Positions 16,514-25,128 of a stretch of DNA of 64,000 nucleotides are shown in pieces. This DNA is from Lachnospiraceae bacterium UBA7202. Lineage in GTDB: Bacteria > Bacillota > Clostridia > Lachnospirales > Lachnospiraceae. The stretch covers positions 8,826 to 72,825 of the forward strand of contig DKUO01000032.1 in the NCBI GenBank assembly GCA_002490705.1, read 5' to 3'. How positions within the stretch are numbered: position 1 is the stretch's first letter; the number at the start of each line of letters is the position of its first letter. The notes beneath the pieces are model-generated. The model did no database searches and had not been told where the DNA came from. It saw only the letters and a program-made list of their open reading frames with translations. The position numbers were made by a program, and so were the translations under genes.

Positions 16514-17995
16514 TCACCTTTCAACCTCGCCATCATAGCGGATAGAATCTATTACCTGCCTTCTCTCATTGTTATAGACTACCATGTTGATGCCGCTCCC
16601 GTCTCTGGCAAATTCCTGATTATTGATCTTGATAGATGCGCGCCCTTCATAGCTGCTGTCAAATCCCTCGCTTGTAATTTCAAAATCCAAAAGCCCGTTT
16701 CTTGTACTGCCGTGATGCACCAGCTTTTCCATAGACGCTCCTTCTTCCACACTTCCTTCATGAATTGCTGCAAAATAACTCCCGTTTTCCCTGCAATCCA
16801 TGGAAAGCCCTGCTCCCAGCCGTCTGAAGAGCTGTTTGACATTTTCATCCATAAAAGCTGCCGCGTCGCCCTTAACCGCAATCAATATGGTATACCGCTC
16901 CTGATTGACAGCCTCAAGATACCGGTCGATCTCTGTCATGTTTTTCAGCTCACAGTCCTGATACACTTTATCATAATAGGCCGCGGTATCCTCCCACTGC
17001 CTGTCCTTCCCGCCTTCGATGCCGTATTCGTCATGCAGCCGAAAAGCTATGTAGGAAGAGACCTTCTCTGCACCCCAGATATTGGTATGCCAGTCGTCGT
17101 TCATATCTTCTGCGCTGACAAACCCGCACGCATTGTATATAGATTCCTCGTTAAAATCCCAATAGGAAATTCCGTGTTCTGAGGCATAATCGGAGGTTGT
17201 ATGATACTTCGCAATATTACATTCTGTATACGGCAGTTTTGTCAATATTAATTCGACGTCCTTCTCCTCGCACAGTTCGACTATTTTATCCAGATACTCC
17301 TTCATCAACGGAACCATTTCCGCCCGCTCTCCGGAATCCCAACTGCAAAACGGAACATAGCTTTCGCTGCCTTTCCTCCGGTTCATCGGGGCATATCCCT
17401 TTAACTCGTAATGCTTTTCCCATTTTACAAAACAAAAATCATTTTCACCCAATTCTGTCCATCTTGTATGGTATCTGATATTGGGAAAGTAATAGCTTTC
17501 TATTGTCTGATTTTGATCCTGTTTACAGATATCATGTACGGCCTCCCACTTTACCTGTGACCAACGCATATTGTCGAACGCTTTCCGGTTGCTGTTTTCG
17601 GGCGCATTGAGCGGTTCAAAGCTATCATACGGAAATAGAAAATAGGTTTCAACCAATACTGCCTTGGGTGACTGATAACGCAACGCTTCTTTCAGCCAAT
17701 AATAAGTTGTCAGCGGACTCTGCCCTTCACACCCAAGATTATAACTTTTTATCCCATAGCTGTCATAAACTACCTGAGGATTAAATCCGGCCGCCGCACA
17801 GCTGCTCCCCAAAAACAAAACATCTATGGAATCCCTCTCCATCCGGTAAAACCCCTGAAAGCCGGATGTGGTAGGCCATGTATCGTCATAATAATATTTG
17901 GGTATCAGAATCCGAATCACTCCATGCAGCAGAAGACATGTCGCCATACCGAATACCAAGATTTTACACAGATATCTTTTGTGCTTCATCCTCAA
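16514..17995 (-). CDS. SGNH/AlgX-like O-acyltransfer partner protein
   Basis: A 493-residue protein with one N-terminal membrane helix (about 10-28) and an external SGNH-hydrolase-like domain. Visible marks are IDVLFLGSSCAAAGF (block with the nucleophile serine) and DDWHTNIWGAEKVSSY (the Asp-x-x-His block near residue 300). Such proteins work with MBOAT acyltransferases to place acetyl or other acyl groups on surface polysaccharides, as in AlgX/AlgJ, DltD or PatB systems. Its start overlaps the MBOAT stop by four bases (ATGA), so the two are translationally coupled. The acceptor polymer is unknown; teichoic acid, capsule or peptidoglycan are all possible. Confidence 0.82.
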   Translation of the reverse strand: MRMKHKRYLCKILVFGMATCLLLHGVIRILIPKYYYDDTWPTTSGFQGFYRMERDSIDVLFLGSSCAAAGFNPQVVYDSYGIKSYNLGCEGQSPLTTYYWLKEALRYQSPKAVLVETYFLFPYDSFEPLNAPENSNRKAFDNMRWSQVKWEAVHDICKQDQNQTIESYYFPNIRYHTRWTELGENDFCFVKWEKHYELKGYAPMNRRKGSESYVPFCSWDSGERAEMVPLMKEYLDKIVELCEEKDVELILTKLPYTECNIAKYHTTSDYASEHGISYWDFNEESIYNACGFVSAEDMNDDWHTNIWGAEKVSSYIAFRLHDEYGIEGGKDRQWEDTAAYYDKVYQDCELKNMTEIDRYLEAVNQERYTILIAVKGDAAAFMDENVKQLFRRLGAGLSMDCRENGSYFAAIHEGSVEEGASMEKLVHHGSTRNGLLDFEITSEGFDSSYEGRASIKINNQEFARDGSGINMVVYNNERRQVIDSIRYDGEVER

Positions 17996-19440
17996 AATCC
18001 TCCGTATATAAAATCCTGCACATCAAAACCGTATCCATAGGTTCCCAAAACCATAATGACGCAGATTCCCGTCATACAGACCAGCCATCTGACAGGAAGC
18101 CTCTGCATCATGATACACTCGGAAATCACGATACCCTCTTCCTGTTTCTTTTCCACGGCAAACAGTAGTATCACCGCCGAGAGAAGCACTGCCATCTCCT
18201 TCCATCCGAGCCCCAGTGTAAATATCCGGTCATTAAAAAAGATCCACGGATTAAACTCCGAAAACATGTGCTTTATCATTCTTATCCCGATTTCCGCAGT
18301 ATCAGCCCTGAATAAAATCCACGCGAAATTTACCAGAAGAAACGTTCCGATCTGTTCAAACCGCCTTCTCCCCTTAGAATCCGGTTTGATTTGCAAGCAG
18401 GCAAACATTTTTTCTTTCAAACTCTCCGCCGCATCCCCTGCAATCTGATAAAAGCCATGGATGCCGCCCCACAGCAAATAGGGTAAACCTGCCCCGTGCC
18501 AGATGCCGCTGATCAGGAAGGTTACCGCCAGATTCCGGTATTTACGCCATTTTCCATTCCGGCTCCCGCCAAACGGAATATAGACATAATCTCTCAGCCA
18601 GCTGCTGAGGGATATATGCCATCTTCTCCAGAAATCTTTTACGGACACAGCCAAATACGGCCGTTCAAAATTCTTCATCAGTTCAATCCCAAACAACAGT
18701 GAAACTCCCTGCGCCAGCGTCGTGCAGGATAAAAAATCCGCATACAGCTGGATGCTGTACAGAACCGACGCCATCCATATATACCCTCCGCCGTATGCCA
18801 GATCATGATCAAAAACCGTATTTACAATCACTGCCGCCTTATCTGCAATGACCAGTTTCAGAAAAAATCCCCAGATGATCAGATAAAATCCTCTGGTAAA
18901 TTTTGCTTCATCAAATAAATGCCCGCAAAATAACTGCTGCCCCAGCTGTTGGTATCTCGGAATGGGCCCTTGTAAAATCTGCGGGAAAAAAGTAATAAAC
19001 AGCGCATACTTTGCCGGATTTTTCTGTGGAGAAATATCCCCTCTGTAAACATCTGCCAGATACGCTATGATCTGCATGGTATAAAAGGAAATACCCAGCG
19101 GAACAATCAGAGTATACGGCTCTCTTCCCAAAACATTGTGCCATATGAAATTACCGTTCCTGAAAAAAAGCCAGAGTATGATAACCGATATGACGCCTGC
19201 CGCAAACAACAGTTTTTTCCCCGTCCCATGGCATCTGTTCAACCATAATGCCGCTGCATAACTGACAAGTACCGTCCCGCATAAAATCCACCAGCCCGTC
19301 CTGCAAACCGCCAGATAAAACATCATATTTGCCGCCAGCAGAATACACCAACGCAATTTTACCGGAACAATATAATAGAGAATCAGAGCAAGCGTCACAA
19401 ATACATAAAAATTGAAAGAAATATATGTCATGACTTCCAT
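17992..19440 (-). CDS. MBOAT family O-acyltransferase (AlgI-like)
   Basis: A 482-residue polytopic membrane protein of the MBOAT family. Key motifs are DFWRRWHISLSSWLRDYVYIPFGG and ISGIWHGAG with the catalytic histidine at about 315, followed by LLWGGIHGFY. Length and order match AlgI/PatA/DltB-like transferases, which pass an acyl group across the membrane to an external acceptor protein. The first ATG at 19440 has a weak site; the ATG three codons later is also possible. It forms a two-gene operon with the SGNH protein and no polysaccharide synthesis genes are next to it. Confidence 0.9.
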   Translation of the reverse strand: MEVMTYISFNFYVFVTLALILYYIVPVKLRWCILLAANMMFYLAVCRTGWWILCGTVLVSYAAALWLNRCHGTGKKLLFAAGVISVIILWLFFRNGNFIWHNVLGREPYTLIVPLGISFYTMQIIAYLADVYRGDISPQKNPAKYALFITFFPQILQGPIPRYQQLGQQLFCGHLFDEAKFTRGFYLIIWGFFLKLVIADKAAVIVNTVFDHDLAYGGGYIWMASVLYSIQLYADFLSCTTLAQGVSLLFGIELMKNFERPYLAVSVKDFWRRWHISLSSWLRDYVYIPFGGSRNGKWRKYRNLAVTFLISGIWHGAGLPYLLWGGIHGFYQIAGDAAESLKEKMFACLQIKPDSKGRRRFEQIGTFLLVNFAWILFRADTAEIGIRMIKHMFSEFNPWIFFNDRIFTLGLGWKEMAVLLSAVILLFAVEKKQEEGIVISECIMMQRLPVRWLVCMTGICVIMVLGTYGYGFDVQDFIYGGF

Positions 19441-19442
19441 CC

Positions 19443-19483
19443 CATAAAAAAAAGACTTTCTATCAATTATATAGAAAATCTTT
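19443..19483 (-). terminator. Terminator of the Y-family polymerase gene
   Basis: On the minus strand, AAAGATTTTCTAT (19471-19483) pairs with ATAGAAAGTCTTT (19451-19463) with one mismatch, followed by TTTTTTTT. It lies between the polymerase stop codon and the MBOAT start. Confidence 0.8.
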
Positions 19484-19511
19484 TCACAATTGGTTCACTC
19501 ACAGTGGACAT

Positions 19512-20771
19512 TTACTCCATGTCAGAATCTGCGCTTCGCCTCTCTTTATTCAACCCGCCGCTCATGTGGGAAACATTACTTTTTAAAAAGCTGGCACGGA
19601 ACACGGCGTCCTCCCCATATTTTTCGCGAAGCCGGTCTACCGCCCTGTCCAGCTTTTCCAGTTTATCGCTCTTCTCCAAATCAAAAATACTGTACTGCCG
19701 GACGGCTCCATCCTGCACCTTTGATGTATGGACGCCGATCTGCCGGATAGGTGTTTTTTTATCCCACAGTTTCCCCAATATCAGGCAGGCCGCCTCGTAG
19801 ATTTCCTCGGTGATATTCGTGGGGGAATCCAGCTGCATCTGCTTATTCATTCGCTTAAACTCACAGGTAGTCAAATGTACGCTGACCACGCTGACCATCA
19901 CATCGTCAGCCCGGAGTCTTGCCCCCACTGTCTCACTGAGCGATAGAAGTAAATGCCTGGCGTACTCCTCGGTCACGATATCCACCGGGGCCGTCAGGCT
20001 GTTGCCGTAGCCCTTGTTCGCCTCATGAAAAACCATGGCGGGATCAAGATCGCCGCCCCGTGCAAATCCCTGAATGGTCTGCCCGTGCTTTTTCAGATGG
20101 GCGCTGATCATTCCTTCGTCCGCTTTTGCCAGTTCGCCTATCGTCCGTATCCCCAGCCGGTGCAGTGTCTCCACAGTCGCCCGTCCCACAAAAAACAGAT
20201 CGGAAACGGGAAGCGGCCACATTTTCTCTTCGACCTCCTCCGGAAAAAGGGTATGCACCTTATCCGGCTTGGAAAAATCACCGGCTGTCTTGGACAGCAG
20301 AAAGTTTGTGGACACTCCCACATTTACCGTAAATCCCAGCTCATCCCGGATTCTGTCCTTCAGTTCATGCGCGAGTTTTACCATCTGCCCGCGGCCATAC
20401 AGCTTCTCAAAGCCTTCAAACACAATCCACGCCTCGTCGATACTGTACTGGATCACGTTGTCGCTGTACTCTTTCAATATCTTAATAAAGGCCCTGGAGG
20501 AAGTGACATACAAGCCATAGTCCGGCGGCACAATCACCAGTCCCGGACATTTTCTCTGTGCCGCCACAATGGGCTCTCCGGTCTGAATGCCGTATTTCTT
20601 AGCCGGCGTACTCTTGGCAAGGACAATGCCATGGCGCTTTTCCTGATCTCCGCCCACAATACTCGGAATCTGCCTGATATCCTCTTTCTCTCCTAACACG
20701 TTTACTCTGTAGGCTGCCGTCCAGGAAAGAAACGCCGAATTAACGTCGATATGAAAAACATATTTTCCCAT
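19512..20771 (-). CDS. Y-family DNA polymerase (DinB/UmuC-like)
   Basis: A 419-residue translesion polymerase. The acidic metal-binding residues are visible in FHIDVNSAF (Asp9) and YSIDEAW (Asp112, Glu113). A helix-hairpin-helix region, LHRLGIRTIGELAKA, and a C-terminal little-finger part follow. It is somewhat longer than typical Pol IV (about 350) and has UmuC-like features, so either label fits. The ATG at 20771 has GGAGGAGG eight bases upstream; an in-frame GTG three codons earlier overlaps that site. A LexA box in the promoter spacer shows SOS control. It would copy damaged templates at the cost of fidelity. Confidence 0.92.
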   Translation of the reverse strand: MGKYVFHIDVNSAFLSWTAAYRVNVLGEKEDIRQIPSIVGGDQEKRHGIVLAKSTPAKKYGIQTGEPIVAAQRKCPGLVIVPPDYGLYVTSSRAFIKILKEYSDNVIQYSIDEAWIVFEGFEKLYGRGQMVKLAHELKDRIRDELGFTVNVGVSTNFLLSKTAGDFSKPDKVHTLFPEEVEEKMWPLPVSDLFFVGRATVETLHRLGIRTIGELAKADEGMISAHLKKHGQTIQGFARGGDLDPAMVFHEANKGYGNSLTAPVDIVTEEYARHLLLSLSETVGARLRADDVMVSVVSVHLTTCEFKRMNKQMQLDSPTNITEEIYEAACLILGKLWDKKTPIRQIGVHTSKVQDGAVRQYSIFDLEKSDKLEKLDRAVDRLREKYGEDAVFRASFLKSNVSHMSGGLNKERRSADSDME

Positions 20772-20807
20772 TCCCTTCACCTCCTCCCCGTCTATGCCTA
20801 TAACACC

Positions 20808-20836
20808 ATATTAGCAAACGTATGTTCTTATGTAAA
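20808..20836 (-). promoter_or_regulatory. SOS promoter with LexA box
   Basis: On the minus strand, TTTACA (20831-20836), 17 bases, then TAATAT (20808-20813). Inside the spacer GAACATACGTTTG (20815-20827) fits the Gram-positive LexA box GAAC-N4-GTTY, so LexA would block polymerase binding directly. Confidence 0.8.
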
Positions 20837-20949
20837 GATGTAATTCTTGAAAACTCTGCCCCAAACTTTCCCTTCAGAATTGCCGCACCTTTGCCGATAA
20901 TTATTACATAACCAGTAAAACACAACGTTTTCAGACAGGAGTATCAAAT

Positions 20950-21213
20950 ATGGCAAATAGGAATTACATAAATGAAATGACAGCTATGAAGCAAGTTATG
21001 GATTCTATGGAGCTATCCATAAAGCTGCGCAATCAGGCGCGTGCAGAACGCAGGGCGGAAGATGCGGAGAACGCAAGGCGCGATTTTCAGAAGAAACTGT
21101 TGCGCGCCGCTAACAGTAAGTTAGAACTGGAAGCCGAAGTCTCCGGCGTCAAAGGCGCAGAGGACGCCGTACAGCGGGATCAGCTTATGTGCATGATGAT
21201 GGCGGGTTTTTAA
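20950..21213 (+). CDS. Small coiled-coil protein of unknown function
   Basis: An 87-residue, highly charged, probably all-helical protein. The middle is rich in Arg, Glu and Ala (RAERRAEDAENARRDF) and likely forms a coiled coil; the end is Met-rich (MCMMMAGF). I do not recognise a family. The start codon has AGGAG eight bases before it, and a strong terminator overlaps the stop codon, so it is a genuine single-gene unit. The upstream region contains GCCGATAA, a sigma-D type -10 box, but without a clear TAAA at the expected distance. Confidence 0.7.
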   Translation: MANRNYINEMTAMKQVMDSMELSIKLRNQARAERRAEDAENARRDFQKKLLRAANSKLELEAEVSGVKGAEDAVQRDQLMCMMMAGF

Positions 21214-21229
21214 AACCCGCCATTTTTTC
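21199..21229 (+). terminator. Terminator overlapping the small gene's stop codon
   Basis: ATGGCGGGTTTT pairs with AAAACCCGCCAT around the TAA stop codon, followed by TTTTTT. The stem includes the last codons of the gene and ends just before the convergent gene's stop codon. Confidence 0.85.
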
Positions 21230-21988
21230 TTACAACGCTCCCAACAGTTCCTCATGCACCTTCCCATTGGAAGCCGCAATGCTTCCTTTTCTCAGAAAAC
21301 TCAGCGGTTCCCCCGCAAAATCCGTTACTGTTCCTCCGGCCTCCTCCACCAAAAGCATCCCGGCCGCAAAATCCCACGGGCTTAAGCGCGGCTCGAAAAA
21401 TCCGCCGGTACGCCCACAGGCCACATAAGCCAAATCTAACGCCGCCGCCCCTGTCCTGCGAATATCCTGGGCCTTGTCAAACACGCGCTGCATCCGCCGG
21501 AAATTTTCCTCCGCCAGCTCCCTGTCATAGGGCGAAGTGCCCACGGAAATGATAGTCTCGCTCAAGGTTTCCGCTTCCGAAACGTGAATGGGCGTTCCGT
21601 TTAAGAAGCTGCCCTGCCCGCTCTGCGCATAATACACATCCTCCCGAAAGGGATCATAAATAACCCCCATCGTGATCCTTCCCTTTTCGTACAATCCCAG
21701 CGATACCACGCTGTGCTGGTAATCATGGATCAGGTTCGTTGTGCCGTCTATGGGGTCGAGAATCCAATAGGTGTCTGCGGCCATCTCATGCAGTCCCTCC
21801 TCTTCCCCCAAAAACTGGATATCAGGGAAACGGCTTCGCAGTTCGCGAAACAAAAACGCCTGAATGTCGGTATCCACCTGCGTCACATAGTCCGCCCGCC
21901 CCTTCGTCTTAATATGTCCCGCCTTTTCCCGGTTTTCCACAAAGGCTCTGGTTCTTTTTACCAGTGCAATGATCTCCTGAATTTCCAT
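21230..21988 (-). CDS. Inositol monophosphatase family protein (SuhB-like)
   Basis: A 252-residue Mg-dependent phosphatase of the inositol monophosphatase fold. Motifs are GEEEG (about 61-65), WILDPIDGTTN (Asp78, Asp81) and PWDFAAG near residue 200, which together supply the metal ligands. Substrates in the family include inositol 1-phosphate, fructose 1,6-bisphosphate and 3'-phosphoadenosine 5'-phosphate; the exact one is not evident here. The ATG at 21988 has AAGGAG seven bases upstream and lies one base past the antiporter's stop codon, so the two genes form an operon. Confidence 0.9.
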   Translation of the reverse strand: MEIQEIIALVKRTRAFVENREKAGHIKTKGRADYVTQVDTDIQAFLFRELRSRFPDIQFLGEEEGLHEMAADTYWILDPIDGTTNLIHDYQHSVVSLGLYEKGRITMGVIYDPFREDVYYAQSGQGSFLNGTPIHVSEAETLSETIISVGTSPYDRELAEENFRRMQRVFDKAQDIRRTGAAALDLAYVACGRTGGFFEPRLSPWDFAAGMLLVEEAGGTVTDFAGEPLSFLRKGSIAASNGKVHEELLGAL

Positions 21989-21989
21989 T

Positions 21990-23354
21990 TTATTTCTCCT
22001 TCCTGCCATACCCCGTCGCCACCGCAATAACCAGTACCACCAGCATACACAGAGAATAATAATTCACCAGGGGCACGGCTCCCGGCGCCACTGCATACCC
22101 TTCCCCGAACTGGGCGGACAGCTGCGCCGGAATGACGCAGTGTACGGTCCAAGGCGCCAAAAAGCAGAATACGCACCCGGTACAATCCATCAAATTCGCA
22201 CGCCGGTATCTGTCTACCCCCGCCTTTTCCCCGATCTCATTGATCAGGTCGCCGAGGGCTACGATCGCTACGGAAATAACACCTGTTACCATGCTCAAAA
22301 TTCCCACAGACAGAACAATGGTCGCCTCTGTGCTCCGTTCTCTTTTTGCCAGTCTGGCCAGAAGCCTTCCCACATCTTCGAAAAGACCGCTGCGCTCCAG
22401 CACCCCCAAAAGCGCAAAAACCCCGATCAGCATTGCCATCGTGCCCGCCGTACCCGTAATGGCTTCTATGACCACCCCGGACACAGAAAATCCGCCGGGA
22501 AACGCGATCAGATCCCCCACCGTATAGATCCCGGAAAGCAGTCCCGCGGCGATTCCCGCAAGAATCCCCCATGACAGGGCGGTGATCAGATGTTTTTTCA
22601 TCATACAAAGCACAATGATCGTGAGGGGCACCACCAGCATAACCAAGCTGACCGGATTGGCCGCTCCCTCCGCCGTCTCCATGGCGGAACCTCCGTCTGT
22701 GGTTTTGGAAAACAGCAGAAACAGGAGCAATGCGCCCGCCGCAGCAGGCAGACTGTATCGTGTTCTCGTCTTCACAACGGTTCCCAGATCCGCGTGCTGT
22801 GTGGCGGAAGAAGCAATGGTCGTATCCGAAATCGGCCCCAGATTATCGCCGAACGCCGCTCCCGACACGATGGCGCCTATCATAAATTCCGGCGCCGCCC
22901 CGGCCATCACACCCACAGGAAATAAAATCGGAATCACCACAAAGTAAGCGCCAACCGAAGTACCCGTGGCAAATGCCAGCAGACAGGTGATTAAAAAACT
23001 GGCCGCCACAAAAAGCTTCCCTGTAAAGCCGGCCGCCACCACATAGGCCGCAATCGTCTGCACCGCACCGCTGGCCGAGATCAATTTCCCCGAAACGGCC
23101 GCCAAAATCACCGCCAGCACAATCACGGCGAACATGGGCTTACTCAGTCCGTATACCAGCGCTTCCCCATAAGCTTTTTCGTTCTTTGCAAAAATAACGC
23201 CCGTTACTAACGCTGCAAAAAATGCCAGCACGTATCCGTTCACATTGGACTGGCTGACAGCCGCCCAGAAAATCATCGCACCGGCAGCGATAAGCGGTGA
23301 CAAACTTCCAACTCTCCCGAAGCGGTACTCTATTCTCTGCCTATTTCCATCCAT
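21990..23354 (-). CDS. NhaC-family Na+/H+ antiporter
   Basis: A 454-residue membrane protein with about 11-12 helices of the NhaC type. Characteristic stretches are FATGTSVGAYFVVIPILFPV, GAAFGDNLGPISDTTIASS and the closing CTGCVFCFLAPWTVHC. Members exchange Na+ for H+ or organic acids such as malate and lactate, so the true substrate may not be Na+ alone. GGAGG lies upstream of the ATG. It is followed directly by the phosphatase gene. Confidence 0.88.
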   Translation of the reverse strand: MDGNRQRIEYRFGRVGSLSPLIAAGAMIFWAAVSQSNVNGYVLAFFAALVTGVIFAKNEKAYGEALVYGLSKPMFAVIVLAVILAAVSGKLISASGAVQTIAAYVVAAGFTGKLFVAASFLITCLLAFATGTSVGAYFVVIPILFPVGVMAGAAPEFMIGAIVSGAAFGDNLGPISDTTIASSATQHADLGTVVKTRTRYSLPAAAGALLLFLLFSKTTDGGSAMETAEGAANPVSLVMLVVPLTIIVLCMMKKHLITALSWGILAGIAAGLLSGIYTVGDLIAFPGGFSVSGVVIEAITGTAGTMAMLIGVFALLGVLERSGLFEDVGRLLARLAKRERSTEATIVLSVGILSMVTGVISVAIVALGDLINEIGEKAGVDRYRRANLMDCTGCVFCFLAPWTVHCVIPAQLSAQFGEGYAVAPGAVPLVNYYSLCMLVVLVIAVATGYGRKEK

Positions 23355-23443
23355 CTCATTTTCCTCCCAAAACCGGAAAGCATCCGCGCCTTCTTGACCT
23401 TACGATCGTTATCCTTTTATGATGTGAGAAATGCCTCTCCAAC

Positions 23444-23473
23444 ATTATACGACCCATAATACGCTCCACACAA
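23444..23473 (-). promoter_or_regulatory. Promoter of the antiporter operon
   Basis: On the minus strand, TTGTGT (23468-23473), 18 bases, then TATAAT (23444-23449), about 90 bases before the antiporter start. Confidence 0.5.
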
Positions 23474-23493
23474 TCATTTTTTGTCATGTGACC

Positions 23494-23521
23494 GTCACCT
23501 TTTTCCGTCCCCGTTCGTATA
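23494..23521 (+). promoter_or_regulatory. ECF-type promoter, probably self-regulated
   Basis: GTCACC (23494-23499) and CGTATA (23516-23521) are spaced 16 bases. This is the general form of ECF sigma promoters (AAC/ACC-type -35 and CGT-type -10) and lies 40 bases before the ECF sigma gene, as expected for autoregulation. Confidence 0.6.
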
Positions 23522-23561
23522 TAGGGTAAGAGGCCTCGAAAGTAACAGAAAGGAGAAGACC

Positions 23562-24032
23562 GTGAGCGAAGAAAAAGAGCCTGAAATCAACCGTATCCTG
23601 CAAAACTACGGCGACGCGCTCTACCGCACCGCCTACCTGCTTCTGGGGAATCCCCATGATGTACAGGACGCCTTGCAGGAAACACTATTACGCTATCTGG
23701 AAAAAGCACCCGCATTTGTTTCCGGGGATCACGAAAAAGCATGGCTTCTGCGGGTAACCGCGAACTGCTGTAAAGACCTTCTGCGCTTTCAAAAGAGGCA
23801 TTCCTGTCTTGATCTGGATGGACTACAGGAACAGCTTCCCGCGCCGGAAGAGCAGCACCTTGTACTGGAGCTCTACACCCTGCCCGTCAAATGGAAAACG
23901 GTGCTTATCCTACATTACTTTGAGGGATATTCCGTCAGGGAAATCGGAGCAATTCTCGGAATCACGGAAGCCGCCGCAAAGAAACGCCTGCAGAGAGCGA
24001 GGGAGGCATTAAAGCGGGAGCTGTCTTCCTAA
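23562..24032 (+). CDS. ECF-type RNA polymerase sigma factor
   Basis: A 156-residue sigma-70 family protein with only regions 2 and 4. Region 2 reads YGDALYRTAYLLLGNPHDVQDALQETLLR; region 4 ends VREIGAILGITEAAAKKRLQ, a helix-turn-helix. The GTG at 23562 is chosen since GGAGAAG precedes it; an upstream ATG frame would extend across the ECF promoter. The next gene, 39 bases on, encodes a single-pass membrane protein that takes the place of an anti-sigma factor. The target regulon is unknown, but the partner's outer domain hints at an envelope or division signal. Confidence 0.92.
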   Translation: MSEEKEPEINRILQNYGDALYRTAYLLLGNPHDVQDALQETLLRYLEKAPAFVSGDHEKAWLLRVTANCCKDLLRFQKRHSCLDLDGLQEQLPAPEEQHLVLELYTLPVKWKTVLILHYFEGYSVREIGAILGITEAAAKKRLQRAREALKRELSS

Positions 24033-24071
24033 AAAAAGCAAGCAGAAAATCCAGAAAAAGGAGAGTCCACT

Positions 24072-24644
24072 ATGAATGATAAGGAATTAGAAAAAGAATT
24101 ACTGCAATTAAAATATCATATCACGATGCCCGGCCAAGTGGCGGACGAGCTGACAGAAGCCTGTCTGGAAAACCGCCATGAAAAACGCCGCCCCGGCCAT
24201 CACCCCAGCCGTTACCGCAAGCTATGCACAGCCGCAGCGGCCATACTGCTTTGTCTCTGCGCCGTCGGTTCTACTTCTTTTGCCTACAACACCTATCAGG
24301 AAAAACAGCTCGCTGTCTTTATGAACCCGGAGCTGACGCAGGCTCAAATCGAATCCCTCGGCAGTGAGCTCGCCGAAATAGCCGACGTCTCAGCCTGTCA
24401 GTATATCAGCGGAGACGAGGCATGGGCGGAATTTAAGGCCGCCTATTTCTCCGACAGTCCTGAGGCGGAAGCGCTGGCCGACGGCTTTACGGAAAACCCT
24501 CTCGCTGATTCCTTCAATTATAAGGTGAGTGTCCGGCTGGGCGCAGACACGGAAGCTGTCCGCAAACAGATCGAAAGCCTCCCCGGCGTGCGGAAAATTA
24601 CCACCGTGCGGGAGGCAAAGCAGGAAATGCAAGACAGAAACTAA
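24072..24644 (+). CDS. Putative anti-sigma factor with FtsX-like extracellular domain
   Basis: A 190-residue bitopic protein. Residues 1-45 are a short cytoplasmic part (LEKELLQLKYHITMPGQVAD) in the place of an anti-sigma domain. A membrane helix spans about 50-70. Residues about 78-185 resemble the extracellular domain of the cell-division protein FtsX: FMNPELTQAQIESLGSEL, a YISGDEAWAEFK segment like the YVSKEEAL segment of FtsX, ENPLADSF like NPLPDSF, and a closing LPGVRKI. The four-helix FtsX transporter part is missing. It is the second gene of the ECF sigma operon. In FtsX this domain binds peptidoglycan hydrolases or their activators, so the protein could report on wall cutting. The anti-sigma role is inferred from gene order. 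Confidence 0.75.
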   Translation: MNDKELEKELLQLKYHITMPGQVADELTEACLENRHEKRRPGHHPSRYRKLCTAAAAILLCLCAVGSTSFAYNTYQEKQLAVFMNPELTQAQIESLGSELAEIADVSACQYISGDEAWAEFKAAYFSDSPEAEALADGFTENPLADSFNYKVSVRLGADTEAVRKQIESLPGVRKITTVREAKQEMQDRN

Positions 24645-24700
24645 AATAAATAAATAAAGAAACAGATAAAAACCAAAGCGCGAGCAAAGTAAACAAAATA

Positions 24701-24737
24701 CCGCTTCCACTGCTGATGCCAAAGGCGGTGGAAGCGG
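24701..24737. terminator. Bidirectional terminator
   Basis: A perfect 10 bp stem CCGCTTCCAC/GTGGAAGCGG (24701-24710 with 24728-24737) is followed by CTCTTT on the plus strand and TATTTTGTTT on the minus strand. It separates the sigma operon from the convergent HigA-like gene. Confidence 0.8.
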
Positions 24738-24741
24738 CTCT

Positions 24742-24951
24742 TTATCCCATCTGTACATGCTCAAAGGTAGAAATACTATTGATTTCTTCCATCAGCTGTA
24801 TTTTTGTATTTCTAATGTCAATATCATCCTGAATTCTTGATACCGGAACATGAACTTCCTGCGCTAATCTATATGCGGATAATCCAAGCGGTGACATGAA
24901 TTCTTCCGATAATATTTCACTCATTTTGGGAGTTTCAATATAATTTTCCAT
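24742..24951 (-). pseudogene. HigA-like antitoxin fragment, C-terminally altered
   Basis: A 69-residue frame whose first 42 residues resemble HigA-family antitoxins: ILSEEFMSPLGLSAYRLAQE is the typical start, followed by HVPVSRIQD. In intact relatives this continues into the second half of the helix-turn-helix and about 50 more residues. Here it turns after SRIQD into an unrelated tail ending FEHVQMG, so the gene is truncated or frameshifted. No HigB toxin gene is present on either side. Residual DNA binding is unlikely. A terminator follows directly. Confidence 0.6.
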
Positions 24952-25128
24952 AGCCGCCTCCTCTCTAATGATAATCCACTATATAAAAGTTGTTTCATTT
25001 TACCCTTTATATGTGTATATGTCAATTCAGATTCAGCTTTTATAATTAGTACTTGACATTGTACTAATTCGTATGATGATATTATTCTATAACCAAAAAC
25101 AAGTCAGATATGCCTTACAATATAAATT

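Noticed and set aside
24742..24951. A full HigBA toxin-antitoxin module
   Set aside because: Only the first half of HigA is recognisable and no HigB lies on either side.
24952..25128. Toxin frame opposite the orphan small RNA
   Set aside because: I read the plus strand in all frames and found no start codon with a ribosome site leading to a hydrophobic peptide.
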